Notes under the pieces: model-generated | What the model was told of the DNA's origin: nothing | The model's database searches: none | Seen by the model: the letters and a program-made list of their open reading frames with translations, nothing else | In this document: in pieces, positions 15,201-23,604 of the stretch | Position numbering within the stretch: position 1 is the stretch's first letter | Layout of the letters: every line of letters begins with the position of its first letter | Translations under genes and position numbers: made by a program | Origin: Kipferlia bialata | Lineage: Eukaryota; Fornicata | NCBI GenBank assembly: GCA_003568945.1 | Contig: BDIP01000094.1 | Coordinates: forward strand, 1 to 31,989 | Direction: 5' to 3' | Length of the DNA: 31,989 bases

Positions 15201-18200
15201 ACACATGAGCACAGCGCTCACAATGGGGGATATGACTATTCCCACCAGATACGAGTCCACCCTACTCAAGTTCTGCCAGGCAGCTACACTACTTCCCAGG
15301 AACAACCCATTCACCCCATCAACACCTTGCAAGGTACCTGCACTTCCAGACATTGCCACAGACCCCAGTGGGCACGGCCGAGAGTTCACTCGGTTTGTGA
15401 CAAGTGTACTCCGTAATCTTCCACGCCGACAGATCAATGATCGAGAGAGCAGGTTCTCTCACACCTCCTTCATGCTAGGTGTCCTCTCATCCAGAGTGTC
15501 AGGGTCGGGTGATATGAGATCCTTTGCCAGAGCATTCGGGCTCAGTCTTCCTGAGTCCCTCCTCAACCCAACCATCATACACGACAGGGGGGATGGAAGT
15601 GAGGTCATTCAGAATCTTGTGCGCAAAACTGACACACTCCTGAGGGCCCTACACCTGATGAAACAGGCCCAGGAGGTGGTGAAGCTCAGACAGTCATACG
15701 GACAACTGAAGATGACCATGCTTCCAAGTGTCCGTGATATGAGCACACTCAGTTCATCAGCACTAGCGTCCAAGAAGGCCGCCATTTTGAACACCACCCA
15801 CAGCAACACAGGCCCCTCCGACCCACCCTCTAGGGATGATGCACTTAGACTTCGGCAGGTTCGAGCAAACATTCAGGACTACAGAAGGATGTCTCAGCGC
15901 CAAGCAGACGAGAGCCAGCGCACCTTGGCCGCTCTCAACCACTCGGACCCTCACACTGAGTGGGTGCTCAACGCACAGGGCCTCCACCCTGCTGTAGCTG
16001 TGAGTGCCCCAGAGGTAGAGGACGTGAACCTCTCTCTGAAGACTCAGGAGGAAGACTCAGACGCAGTTGCTTCCGACTCCGTCATTGAGACCTACAAGCG
16101 AGGTCTGTTGGAGATTGAGAAACTACAGCGAGACACTCTCGCCTTCCATGCAGCCGTACTCAAGGCGCTAGCCCAGCAGGCATCCATCTTCCCTCTCTGC
16201 CTGTCTCAAATGCTGGGGGACCCTAATCTAGCTCTGAGTGTCCCAGACGTCATTGTGGAGTACTTCAGAGTGGCCATCAGCACCGTCGAGTCTCTCTCAC
16301 AGAGTGGCCTCTCTTGCTTCAACAACAGGGAGAGGATAGCAGAGGTGGAGCAGTTCCTTCTCGGTGATGTGGCCTCGAGACTAGCTGAGGCAGAACTCCC
16401 CGTCCCCTGCCACTCCACTATCAGACAGGGACACCACTCCCAGCAGAGACAGAGCGCATTTGTGGTACCTTGTCCAAGAGGCATCGCAAGCCCATGCAAC
16501 GAGAGCTGGTCCACCAACCCCAAGAACAGCGATGAGGCACCCGACCAGTCTCCTGCTGAGCACAACCAAGAAGTACTGGCCCAGATGGGGTCCAAGGTTG
16601 ATGTCTCTGCACTCCAGTCTCGTATTAACTACAAGCCTGTGGTAGTCCCCACAACAATCACCCCCAAACGAGAGGAGAGCGACACAGCCACTGCCCTGCG
16701 CTCGCTGCAGGAGGCAGACGCAGCCCGCCTAGCAGCAAATGCTATTGAGTACACACACATCGACGTCAGCAGACCAGCTGGCATAGGGAGAATGGCAAGG
16801 GAACCAGGTGCAAGGAACAGACACAGGCCTGCCATGCATCTGAGACGTCTAGGGGACTGGGAGGAGGAGACGGCAGAGGGGTCGGACAATGAGTCCGATG
16901 ATGTCGAGGATGCCATCAGAGGAGACAGAGACCTAGACATCGACAACCAGCCCCCTACTGTTGAGGCCCAAAGACTGACAGTGGATGAGTATGACAGGCT
17001 GTATCCAGAGGACGTCACCCCCGAGCGCATGCTGAGCCACCTCTTCAAGCTGAAGCCCCCTATGAGTACCGACATGGCATCAATCGGAAAGATGACCCCA
17101 GCATCATTCCCACCAACACTCCACAAGGCAACTGCAGCCACTCAAGCTCTAATGAACTGCTGTGTGCCTGTTGCAGACAGAATGGTGAGCAAGGTCCTGG
17201 TTGGGCTCCCAAGTACTACCTCTCTGGCCTCCCATGAGGTATGCCTCCTGTTGGACCTGTCAAGGACAGTGGACGACAGAAAGAGAGACATGCAGCATGT
17301 CGTGGCCCTCTCTCTCATGGAGGCTCTGTCCAGCCTCGAGGTCGCCTTCTCAGTCGCAGTCTTCAGCCACAGGGAGTTCTTCTACGTCCTCAAGGACCCC
17401 TCGACTGTGTACACAGCAGAGACGGCACAGAGAGTGTGCGATGCCTTGAGGGTCAAGCGCAAGTCAGCCAGCTATGTACTAGATGCTGTCGCTGCCGCGG
17501 CCACACACGTTGCTGGGAAGAGCAACTGTTTCTCTGCTAGGCCATGCACCGCCCGCTCTATTGTGATAGTGTCTGACCTCTACTCACCACACATTGTGCT
17601 TGAAGAGGCAGACTGGGCAATGGTCTTCTCCAAGATTAACGCACATGTGGTGTTTGCGCAGCTCGAATCCTCATACAGCGACTCATCTCTCGGAGCCCGC
17701 TTCCAAGAGAGAGTCAGTGCAGTGGTTGATAAGGCTGTCAACACCTCCTCCTCCGCTGAGTTGATAGTCGTGCCTGAGGACGTCATGAGTACAGGGAGTG
17801 AGTCAGTGGGACGCATAGACACTATGCTGGTCACCGCACTGCACAGCGTACCCATACGCATCGGGTGTCAGAAGAGTGCAGCTCCGGCGCCCAAGGTGCC
17901 TCTCAGGAGTGGCCTCGCAGATAGCAACGGGACCACCCTTGATGCAGTGGGGGCAGACGCCCTCCCCAACATCGCCCTTGGGAGGGGTCAGACAGGCGTA
18001 TTCTCCCAGGCAGCCACCATTGAGTCCTTGGCTGACGGTGTTGATATCAACGCCAACATAGAGAGCCATCTCGAGCCGGGTCTGTGCAGTGTGGAACCAG
18101 TCTGGGGAGACAGGGTGACACCTCCCAAGCGCAAGGCTGTGAGTAGAGCCATGGCAGGGATAGCACGCACCACAAGGGCTAGAGTGCAGGCTGCCACCTC

Positions 18201-20685
18201 GGCTGTAGGCACTACCATCATGCCCCCCAACGTGGCCACGAAGTGGTGTGCGGTGGAGTATGGCACCATCATCGACATCCAGAGGCTGCTGCGGTTCATC
18301 ATGACCAGAGGCCAGGAGAGGAAGTTCTACCTCTCCAAGCAGGGTGGGTACAAGCGCATGTACAGCTGCAGTGTGGTCATAGACCTCAGCGACTCCACTA
18401 TGTGTGCAGCCAACAAGGCACACACCTTCACCAGCGCCATTCTGCTGCTCCAGACCCTAGCCATGCTGGAGTTGCCTAGCGTGGATGTCCTCCTATCCAC
18501 AGGGGCATCGACCCGTGTCCTGGCCTCTGGCATCAGGGCCAGCGACATGTTCGACAAGACCCACCCCCACCCTCTCTTCCCTGCCCTCTTCTCAGCCATG
18601 CAGGAGAGGCACGACGGGGCATCTATGGGGTCAGCAGTGGGCCATGCAGTGCAGATGCAGGATGTCCGGCCTGCAAGTGGCGGCAACAGCCGCCTGGTAT
18701 TCGCCCTGACAGATGGGATGGTCTCATCCGACGCTGAGAGAGCGAGACTCCTCACCGCCCAGAGCTATGCCCGAGCCCACAGCATTGAGGTGATAGGGGT
18801 GGGAGTCGGCATGCGGCCTGTGTTCCTAAGCAGAGTATATGCCAGCTGCTGCTTCGCACCCAGCCCATACGACATTGACAGCGCCATCTGCGGTGTCTTC
18901 ACCCCCTCCGCCCTGACAGGGGATGAGACCATAGAGGAGGTGTGCCAGGAACTAGCACTAGACCCCCAGACCCTAGAGGCCGTGGATACTACGAGGAAGG
19001 AGGCAGCCGCTAACACTGACCTCGTATCGACTCTGAGAGACCACGTCATCACGGAGGACTTCTACAACCAGAAGTCCCTGAACCTGAGGGCGGAGGATGG
19101 CACCTGCAACCCAGACGGGAACGAGTACGACCTTGGCAAGTGCGGCTACTTCACCGATGTCCACGTGCTTGTGTGCATGTTCTACACATACAGAGACAAC
19201 AACAAGGACAAGCAGGTCACCCCCGCATGCTTCAACACAGGGGCCAAGGGAAGTGACTCCAGTCCACGAATCAAGCTGGAGGAGAAGGGCTTCAGCGTCA
19301 CAGTGGTGCATGACTACATGACAGCCATCAGAGCCATATGCAGCGGCAAGTACAGAGTCACATACGTGGTGTGCAGCCCTGGAGATGGCATTCTCCCCAA
19401 GGAGGCAGCTGACCCCAAGAGCTCCAACCTGGTGGGCCAGTTCACAGACTACCTCATCAGGTGAGGGACATAACCCCCTTGATAGTATATATCAGACCGT
19501 CCTAACAACAGGTATTGGAACACAGGGGGCAGCGTGGCCTTCTTCGCCGACAACGAGCCCTTCTACTACGAGGCCAACCTGTTCCTCGAGAGGGTGCGGT
19601 TTGGCACTGAGAGGACAAGACTGCAGCTGACAGGCAACTATGTTGGCAAGAAGCAGCTCTCTGAGCGGAAGAGCAGCTCAGCCAGCACTGGCACATTCAA
19701 TTCTCCCACCAAGGTATACCGAAATACCAAATTGTCCCTATATGATCCTCTAACGACTCAGGTGAAAGTAGAGGGACGCCACTACACGAGGGCCACCTTA
19801 AGCGCTGGTCTGCGTTCCATCTATGAGGGCCACACTGTGTGTTACCCTAAGCCCGGACCCATCGCTCCCTTTGAGGCCTTTGCATACAACAGCAACACAG
19901 AGAGTGAGCAGCCGACCATTCTGACCTATGACCCCCCCTGCACCTCCTCCACAGGCACCATTGTGGTGGACACTGCAGCCTCCAGGCTGTTCTATGAGTA
20001 CAGTGCAGAGGGCACGGCCCGGTACATATCCAACATCGCCGTGTGGTCACTGAGGCTGGCCCACCTGAGGCACGAGCTGGACCTACAGGATATCACACGC
20101 CCCCTCCCAGCCATCACAGTCAGAATCGACCAGACAGTCAAGTGGACATGGCCCACACCAGTGTCCAGACCCGTGCACCACATACTGATACTGGATGACA
20201 GTGGGAGCATGAGTGGGAGCTGGGCCAGCCTTATGAAGGCTGTCAACAACTTCCAGACGACCAGAGCAAAGTCCAGCCCTCAGGACAGGTGGACAATCAT
20301 CAAGTTCAGTGTTGACGCCACAGCAGTGTGTGTCAACGAACCGATCACAACGGTCCCATCCATCAGCTTCGGTTGTGGTGGAAATACCAATCTACACCTG
20401 GCAACCCGAGAGTGTGATGCCAAGAAGGGGTCATACCCGTCGTCACACACCACTCGTGTCCTCTGCTTCACTGACGGAGGAACCAATGGGAAGGAGGAGT
20501 GTCTCGCATGGGCTACCAAGGTACACTCTCCTCCAATCAACTGGACCGTGGATGCCATTGGGTTTGCATCAGCACCCCCCGAGTTCATGTCCTCTCTGGC
20601 CCGGAATGGGGGAGGGCAGTACGCATTTGCAAGAACCCCCGAGGAACTCACCTCTCACTTTGAGGAGTTTGCCATGGCTGACTGA
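271..20685 (+). CDS. Giant midasin-like protein: six AAA+ modules plus three VWA domains (about 6,418 aa)
   Basis: Seventeen exons join in phase to one stop: 271-609, 679-907, 1047-1222, 1291-1427, 1495-1616, 1699-2160, 2241-2343, 2444-2525, 2583-2773, 2857-4371, 4447-6283, 6341-7640, 7711-8021, 8068-9528, 9595-19460, 19512-19713, 19762-20685. Residues about 110-2270 hold six AAA+ modules of the midasin/dynein (AAA_5) type. A coiled coil lies near 3615-3678, an Ig/ASH-like beta domain near 4088-4193, an acidic patch near 5177-5203, and VWA domains near 5303, 5680 and 6250. Family knowledge: tandem AAA rings with a distant MIDAS/VWA domain, as in midasin, are ATP-driven remodelling machines that pull on clients, for example in ribosome assembly. 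Inferred role: an ATP-driven remodelling or adhesion-release machine; the substrate is unknown. It exceeds midasin (about 5,000 aa) and carries three VWAs rather than one, so strict MDN1 orthology is doubtful. The start at ATG 271 is the first Met after an in-frame stop and is tentative; all junction phases are consistent. Confidence 0.85.
679..8021 (+). other. AAA+ hexad of the giant protein
   Basis: Six modules can be read. AAA1: Walker A GPTGTAKT (190-197), Walker B LLLDELNL (about 256-263), sensor CTQNP, LSRF Arg finger at 325. AAA2: altered P-loop GKSGSGVS (484-491, Val for Lys), Walker B VLDNI. AAA3: GPAGIGKS (916-923), VDELNL (984-989), ATQN, LSRF (1047-1050). AAA4: degenerate GGTSYKGL (1237-1244) and LRNVAL in place of Walker B, yet it keeps a sensor-like HATAT and RSRF. 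AAA5: GPPGLAKS (1680-1687), LLDELNL, ATVN. AAA6: GNSDSGKT (1995-2002) but FDNIHA instead of DE, then LTADN and LLSRC. Modules 1, 3 and 5 therefore have the catalytic DE pair; modules 2, 4 and 6 lack the Glu. Spacing and the following VL..LNPLLE-type helix match midasin modules. Confidence 0.85.
3139..3402 (+). other. Ser/Glu/Asp-rich acidic linker inside the AAA hexad
   Basis: Residues about 709-797 of the giant protein are almost entirely Ser, Glu and Asp, in two runs separated by a short Gly/Val segment. The linker lies between AAA2 and AAA3 and is preceded by a Pro/Thr-rich spacer. It is probably disordered and contains many Ser-Asp/Glu contexts that resemble casein kinase 2 sites. In midasin the large acidic tract is near the C-terminal MIDAS domain, so this position is unusual. 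A smaller acidic patch near 16858-16935 occupies the midasin-like position. Confidence 0.75.
12172..12360 (+). other. Predicted coiled coil in the middle of the giant protein
   Basis: Residues about 3615-3678 are rich in Glu, Lys, Arg and Gln with a heptad-like hydrophobic spacing, beginning with EEQRKLKERKRTAEKRLEQ. This is the clearest coiled-coil candidate in the large middle region, which otherwise shows mixed helical and beta-rich stretches with no family I recognise. It may form a stalk or arm between the AAA ring and the C-terminal VWA cluster; that role is inferred. Confidence 0.5.
13591..13905 (+). other. Ig/ASH-like beta-sandwich domain in the giant protein
   Basis: Residues about 4088-4193 show the pattern of an MSP/ASH or Ig-like domain: a strand with LTINNSAKEDVVITL, then the YPKEVTLPTRSTATFEYSL turn-strand unit, and a closing valine-rich strand. 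Similar beta-rich segments follow up to about residue 4500. Such domains often mediate protein contacts. This is a pattern-level call that needs a profile search. Confidence 0.4.
17236..17875 (+). other. VWA domain 1 of the giant protein
   Basis: A hydrophobic strand runs into LLLDLSRTVDD, with the first MIDAS Asp at about residue 5309. The pattern is DxSxT rather than the usual DxSxS. A later strand reads IVIVSDLYSP, supplying the second acidic MIDAS position. The order of alternating strands and helices fits a VWA fold. It is the most divergent of the three copies and may bind metal weakly. Confidence 0.6.
18364..18905 (+). other. VWA domain 2 of the giant protein (midasin-MIDAS-like)
   Basis: The MIDAS motif DLSDS is at residues 5685-5689 (DxSxS intact). 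It is followed by a helix, a SMGSAVG loop at the position of the MIDAS Thr, and the strand LVFALTDGMVS with the metal-binding Asp. The LTDG-type strand and downstream VIGVGVG strand are typical of the midasin C-terminal MIDAS domain. Of the three VWA copies this is the best candidate for the midasin MIDAS counterpart, although it is not the most C-terminal. Confidence 0.7.
19141..19600 (+). other. Alpha/beta domain with GGSVAFFADNEP motif between VWA2 and VWA3
   Basis: Residues about 5938-6074 contain a strand VHVLVCMFY, a Cys-containing loop, a strand with YVVCSPGDG, and then the strand-loop GGSVAFFADNEP followed by an aromatic patch. The order resembles a class I glutamine-amidotransferase-like or ThuA-like Rossmann fold, in which a short helix packs against a GG-V strand. 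No complete catalytic triad is evident, so a binding role is more likely than catalysis. The split across the intron at 19461-19511 does not disrupt the frame. Confidence 0.3.
19714..19761 (+). other. Probable 48-nt in-frame intron near the 3' end of the giant gene
   Basis: The segment begins GTATAC and ends CTAACGACTCAG, a good donor and a branch motif next to AG. It is a multiple of three with no stop, so it could also be read as 16 codons. It is AT-richer than its flanks and its length is close to neighbouring introns (51 nt at 19461-19511). I treated it as spliced out, but retention would not break the frame. Confidence 0.65.
20170..20670 (+). other. VWA domain 3 of the giant protein (canonical MIDAS)
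   Basis: This is the clearest VWA copy: ILILDDSGSMSG with Asp6256, Ser6258 and Ser6260, the MIDAS Thr in GGNTN at about 6320, and the metal Asp in CFTDGG at about 6349. All five MIDAS ligands appear present. It ends 9 residues before the stop. The domain is closer to eukaryotic copine/inter-alpha-inhibitor-style VWAs than to midasin, so it may have been added secondarily. Confidence 0.85.
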
Positions 20686-21119
20686 GAGTGAGGATAGGAT
20701 TCAGGCAGAAAGAATACACAATAATAGACTCAATCCAAAAAGAGAATGATGTCAGCCATGTTAGAAACTACATCTGAATATAAAGAGTACACAGCGAAAC
20801 AGAACTATAACATAAATATGAACATACAAATACATATACCACAGAGAACTATCAAGGCAAGTGAGAACAGAACACAAAATCTCACCTATGTTCGTGACCG
20901 ATGGACGTTCATACGGTGTGATTGACTCACAGAGTGAGAGTGACGTGTCACCGCATACGCAAAACATGTGTTCTGTGCTCCCAGTATCTCAAGCATCGTA
21001 GAGTCTAAAGACAGAGGAGAGCAGAGTCTGCCGCATCAGCTGCTTGTGATCAGGGGGTGTAGGACAAAAACGCATTCAATTGGTGGCAACACCTGTCGCA
21101 GTGCTGCCACTTTCTACCC
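20686..21119. other. Intergenic region downstream of the giant gene
   Basis: AT-rich sequence follows the stop at 20683-20685. No exon, RNA gene or repeat of note was recognised. It presumably contains the 3' UTR and polyadenylation site of the giant gene and the 5' flank of the putative gene at 21120. No clear poly(A) signal could be assigned. Confidence 0.4.
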
Positions 21120-21638
21120 ATGCCCATTACGCTCCCTATCCGGTATTCCGCCAACATCCAGTGTGGTGGTCAATGCCGGCAGAATCTTAGTATGTGGAGG
21201 GGGGTATGGACTCTGAGCATAAGTGCCGAGCCTGTGCAGGAAGGGTTGGAGGATGGGGGTTCCCCATGCATGGCTGTGCTCACATACCAGCCTGGCCCTA
21301 AGGACACTACCCAGACCAGGTGGTATGGGACTGCCTCCAGAGACTATGTGTGTGGAGACTATGACTTCCTGACCGTGGACTGGACTGCCTGTGCCACTGG
21401 GGTCAGGACCAGTGCCGCACTTAGCTGCCTTCCCGCAGACCTAGGGGCTGAGAATCTCTCCGAGAACGCACTGCCCCCGGCCTTGCAGCATGCCTTCCTG
21501 ATCAGGAACCGGTACCTGATGTGGGGGGAGACCGGCAACGCCCTGGACCCAGGCACTGACCATGATGGCAATGGCACAGCAGACAACTGTATCAGACTGG
21601 ATGTGGTGGCAGGATACAGGGGGGTGACTGTGGACTGA
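21120..21638 (+). CDS. Hypothetical protein, 172 aa, no recognised domain
   Basis: An open frame runs from ATG 21120 to TGA 21636-21638 with codon choice like the recognised genes (C/G-ending), most clearly after about codon 35. The product is soluble, with several Cys and an Asp/Asn-rich loop reading DPGTDHDGNGTADN that resembles a calcium-binding loop. I recognise no family. The first about 35 codons look less protein-like, so the true start could be later or an upstream exon could join here. It lies on the same strand as the giant gene, about 430 bp downstream, and could also be a decayed fragment of another gene. Confidence 0.5.
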   Translation: MPITLPIRYSANIQCGGQCRQNLSMWRGVWTLSISAEPVQEGLEDGGSPCMAVLTYQPGPKDTTQTRWYGTASRDYVCGDYDFLTVDWTACATGVRTSAALSCLPADLGAENLSENALPPALQHAFLIRNRYLMWGETGNALDPGTDHDGNGTADNCIRLDVVAGYRGVTVD

Positions 21639-21927
21639 GGACCGCGGACTCTCACGTATGGGTGCCCGGTTCAGTCATTGGAGGAGAGCTTTGATGGTAG
21701 CCAGTCCTACTGGCATTGCCCAACGCCGACTCATGCTAGGTCATGCTTCCTAGAGCTGATACGGCTCTCGCAGGGGTGACTACTCCACCTCCTAGCATTC
21801 CCACTTGCTATCTGACTTCACAATCTATTGGGGGGGGGGGGGGCGACTGTGTACCAGGGTGCCCAGGATCCCACACATGGTAATAACCCATCTGCCGTCA
21901 CTCATTATGCCAAGCAGAGACCTCGAC
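21639..21927. other. Intergenic region with a 14-base G tract
   Basis: No coding exon was recognised. A run of 14 G occurs at 21830-21843, which is poly-C on the strand of the E2 gene whose stop codon is at 21928-21930. The stretch is probably shared 3' UTR between the putative gene at 21120-21638 and the convergent E2 gene. Confidence 0.4.
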
Positions 21928-22668
21928 CTAGGCATACTTGCGAGTCCACTCCCTGGCAGTTGCCAGGTACCGCTGGTAGTCTCTCTTGTACAGGTTGGCA
22001 GCTGGGGTGGACTTACAAGATGGATGGATAGTGTGAAGGACATGTGTATATGTTATGTATATATGACAAGGGGATCTGGTCAGTACCTACAGCCGAGAGG
22101 GGGTCGTCTGCATTGGCATCACTGAGCAGAGAGGTGAGGGAGAGGAGCACCTTGGAGATGGAGAGGACAGGTGACCAGGCCTCCTGGAGGGGAGTGACAT
22201 AATTTTGGAATATAGGAGGGATTATTGTATGGATAGTATACAGAGTGAGGGTGAAGGGGGGGGAGGGGGGACATGCTACCTTCAGGATGTCGAGGCAGAT
22301 GGCCCCGCTCTCACTGATGTTGGGGTGGAACACCTTGTTGATGAAGCGGAGCTGGGGGGGCTGGGGGTGAGGAGGTATCACATATGAGAGGTACATACAC
22401 GACATAAATGCACCTTGAATGGATAGTCATGGGAGAATGTGATGGAGAGGCGGAACACTCCTCCCTCATATGGAGAGGATGGGGGACCCATGATGCTAGC
22501 CGTCCAGTGGTATAGGTCCGACTCATCGTTGGGGCCTGCACTCACTGGTGTTAGAATAGGGAATCGTAGACAAACAACACCCAAAGAGGTCGATTGCCCT
22601 ACTATACCTAGGGCAACGGGTTCCCTGTGTAAGTCCCGCAGTTCCTTGGCCAACCGCCTCGCAGACAT
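21928..22668 (-). CDS. Ubiquitin-conjugating enzyme E2, UBC4/UBE2D class (147 aa)
   Basis: Five exons on the minus strand (22668-22608, 22544-22414, 22360-22280, 22183-22087, 22001-21928) join in phase to 147 aa, the usual length of UBE2D/UBC4 enzymes. The UBC fold is complete: an N-terminal helix [45 protein letters not shown], the HPN tripeptide (76-78), catalytic Cys86 in [25 protein letters not shown], and a C-terminal helix ending REWTRKYA. Family role: it accepts ubiquitin from E1 as a Cys86 thioester and passes it to substrates with E3 ligases, often for proteasomal turnover. Introns are 63, 53, 96 and 85 nt. The start is 170 bp from the oppositely oriented SGF29-type gene, so the two may share a promoter. 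Confidence 0.95.
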
Positions 22669-22838
22669 GTCGATGGCTGAGAGAGGTCGGCATGTCTCAG
22701 CTCTGCCAGTACTGTAGGGTAGTGAGTACTTTACAGTGTGATCTGTTTTGTCTGGGTTTGACTGAGGGGTTCAGCCACACAGAGTGTCTCGCTTCTCTGT
22801 ACACACCTCTGAAACCTGAGTATCTAGTAACCCATACC
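22669..22838. promoter_or_regulatory. Putative bidirectional promoter between E2 and SGF29-type genes
   Basis: This 170-bp spacer separates the start codons of two head-to-head genes, so it must contain both transcription starts unless one lies inside the other gene. No TATA or other named element is obvious. An open frame continues upstream of ATG 22839 to another ATG at 22692, but its product is Cys-rich and unlike the Tudor family, so I treat it as untranslated. Confidence 0.45.
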
Positions 22839-23372
22839 ATGGCTCCCTCACCCTTAACTCCCCTTCCAAGGGAGCAGAGTGTCGCAGCGTTTGTGCAGCT
22901 GGCCGGAGATGACACCAAGAGCTGGATGCTGGGTCTCGTGCGCAGCTATAGTGTGGCCGACAACCAGTACGAGATTGCAGACATAGCTCCCGAGAATGAG
23001 AAGAACCCCGACATCTACCACGTCCCTGTCTCGCATGTCATCAAGTTCCCCCAGGACGCAGGTGGGGACCGGTTCTCAGCCGGGGAGCTGGTGCTTGCCC
23101 TGTGGTTTGATCACGAGCAGCTGCAGTGGACCAGCATCCTGTACCCGGCTGTGGTGCTGACCAAGCACGAGGCACAGGACGGGGCATACGTGGTGGCGGT
23201 GCGGTACAGCGGGGACCAGGCCCTGAACTACGTGCAGGAGCAGCGTCTGCTGAAGATCCCCCCCTCCCTGTACCACGAGTGCCTGGGTCTGTTTGATGCA
23301 GTGGCCCAGAGCAGCAGCCTTCCAGACGACGTGGAGGAGGCCAAGCTGGAGCCGTCCTCCAAGAGGCGATAG
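22839..23372 (+). CDS. SGF29-type tandem Tudor domain protein (177 aa)
   Basis: A single exon from ATG 22839 (ACCATGG context) encodes 177 aa. Most of it matches the SGF29 C-terminal tandem Tudor domain in order: SVAAFV, a WMLGLVRSY strand, YEIADIAPE, VIKFPQ, LVLALW, YPAVVL, YVVAVRYSGD and a closing LLKIP. Family knowledge: SGF29 belongs to the SAGA/ATAC histone acetyltransferase module and binds H3K4me2/3 through an aromatic cage and acidic residues. Here Trp89, Trp97 and Tyr123 sit where cage aromatics are expected, and Asp48 is kept, while the second acidic position of the DID motif appears to be Ala. The usual N-terminal coiled coil that docks to SAGA is missing; the first 14 residues are Pro-rich. 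The tail is acidic then basic (PSSKRR). A start at 22692 (226 aa) is possible but less likely. Confidence 0.8.
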   Translation: MAPSPLTPLPREQSVAAFVQLAGDDTKSWMLGLVRSYSVADNQYEIADIAPENEKNPDIYHVPVSHVIKFPQDAGGDRFSAGELVLALWFDHEQLQWTSILYPAVVLTKHEAQDGAYVVAVRYSGDQALNYVQEQRLLKIPPSLYHECLGLFDAVAQSSSLPDDVEEAKLEPSSKRR

Positions 23373-23519
23373 AGTGGCTGTCACGTGGTGTGGTGGCTGT
23401 ATCCCCTATCTATAGTGATAGGTATGACTGTGTCCGGGTACCCTTCCCCTTCCCAGGATGTGTAGGTACTAACAAGGATACGTCGTGGGACCCTGGGGTG
23501 CATGAGGTGAGGGGGGCTC

Positions 23520-23520
<1 letters not shown>

Positions 23521-23557
<37 letters not shown>
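23521..23557 (+). repeat. Poly-C homopolymer, 37 bases
   Basis: An uninterrupted run of 37 C lies just upstream of the first recognised nuclease exon, in its 5' flank or first intron. It would encode polyproline in one frame, but that is a composition artefact. The length may be inexact because long homopolymers are hard to sequence. Confidence 0.9.
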
Positions 23558-23559
<2 letters not shown>

Positions 23560-23604
23560 TCCTCTTCCTTCTAGATGTGAAACTCTCTCTATCCGTAGTT
23601 ACCT

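Noticed and set aside
271-20685. Direct naming of the giant gene as midasin (MDN1)
   Set aside because: The AAA hexad fits midasin, but the three VWA domains, the extra length and the misplaced acidic linker do not; orthology cannot be decided without a tree.
22692-22838. Upstream in-frame start giving a 226-aa SGF29-type protein
   Set aside because: The extra 49 residues are Cys-rich and unlike SGF29; ATG 22839 has a better context and leaves room for a promoter.
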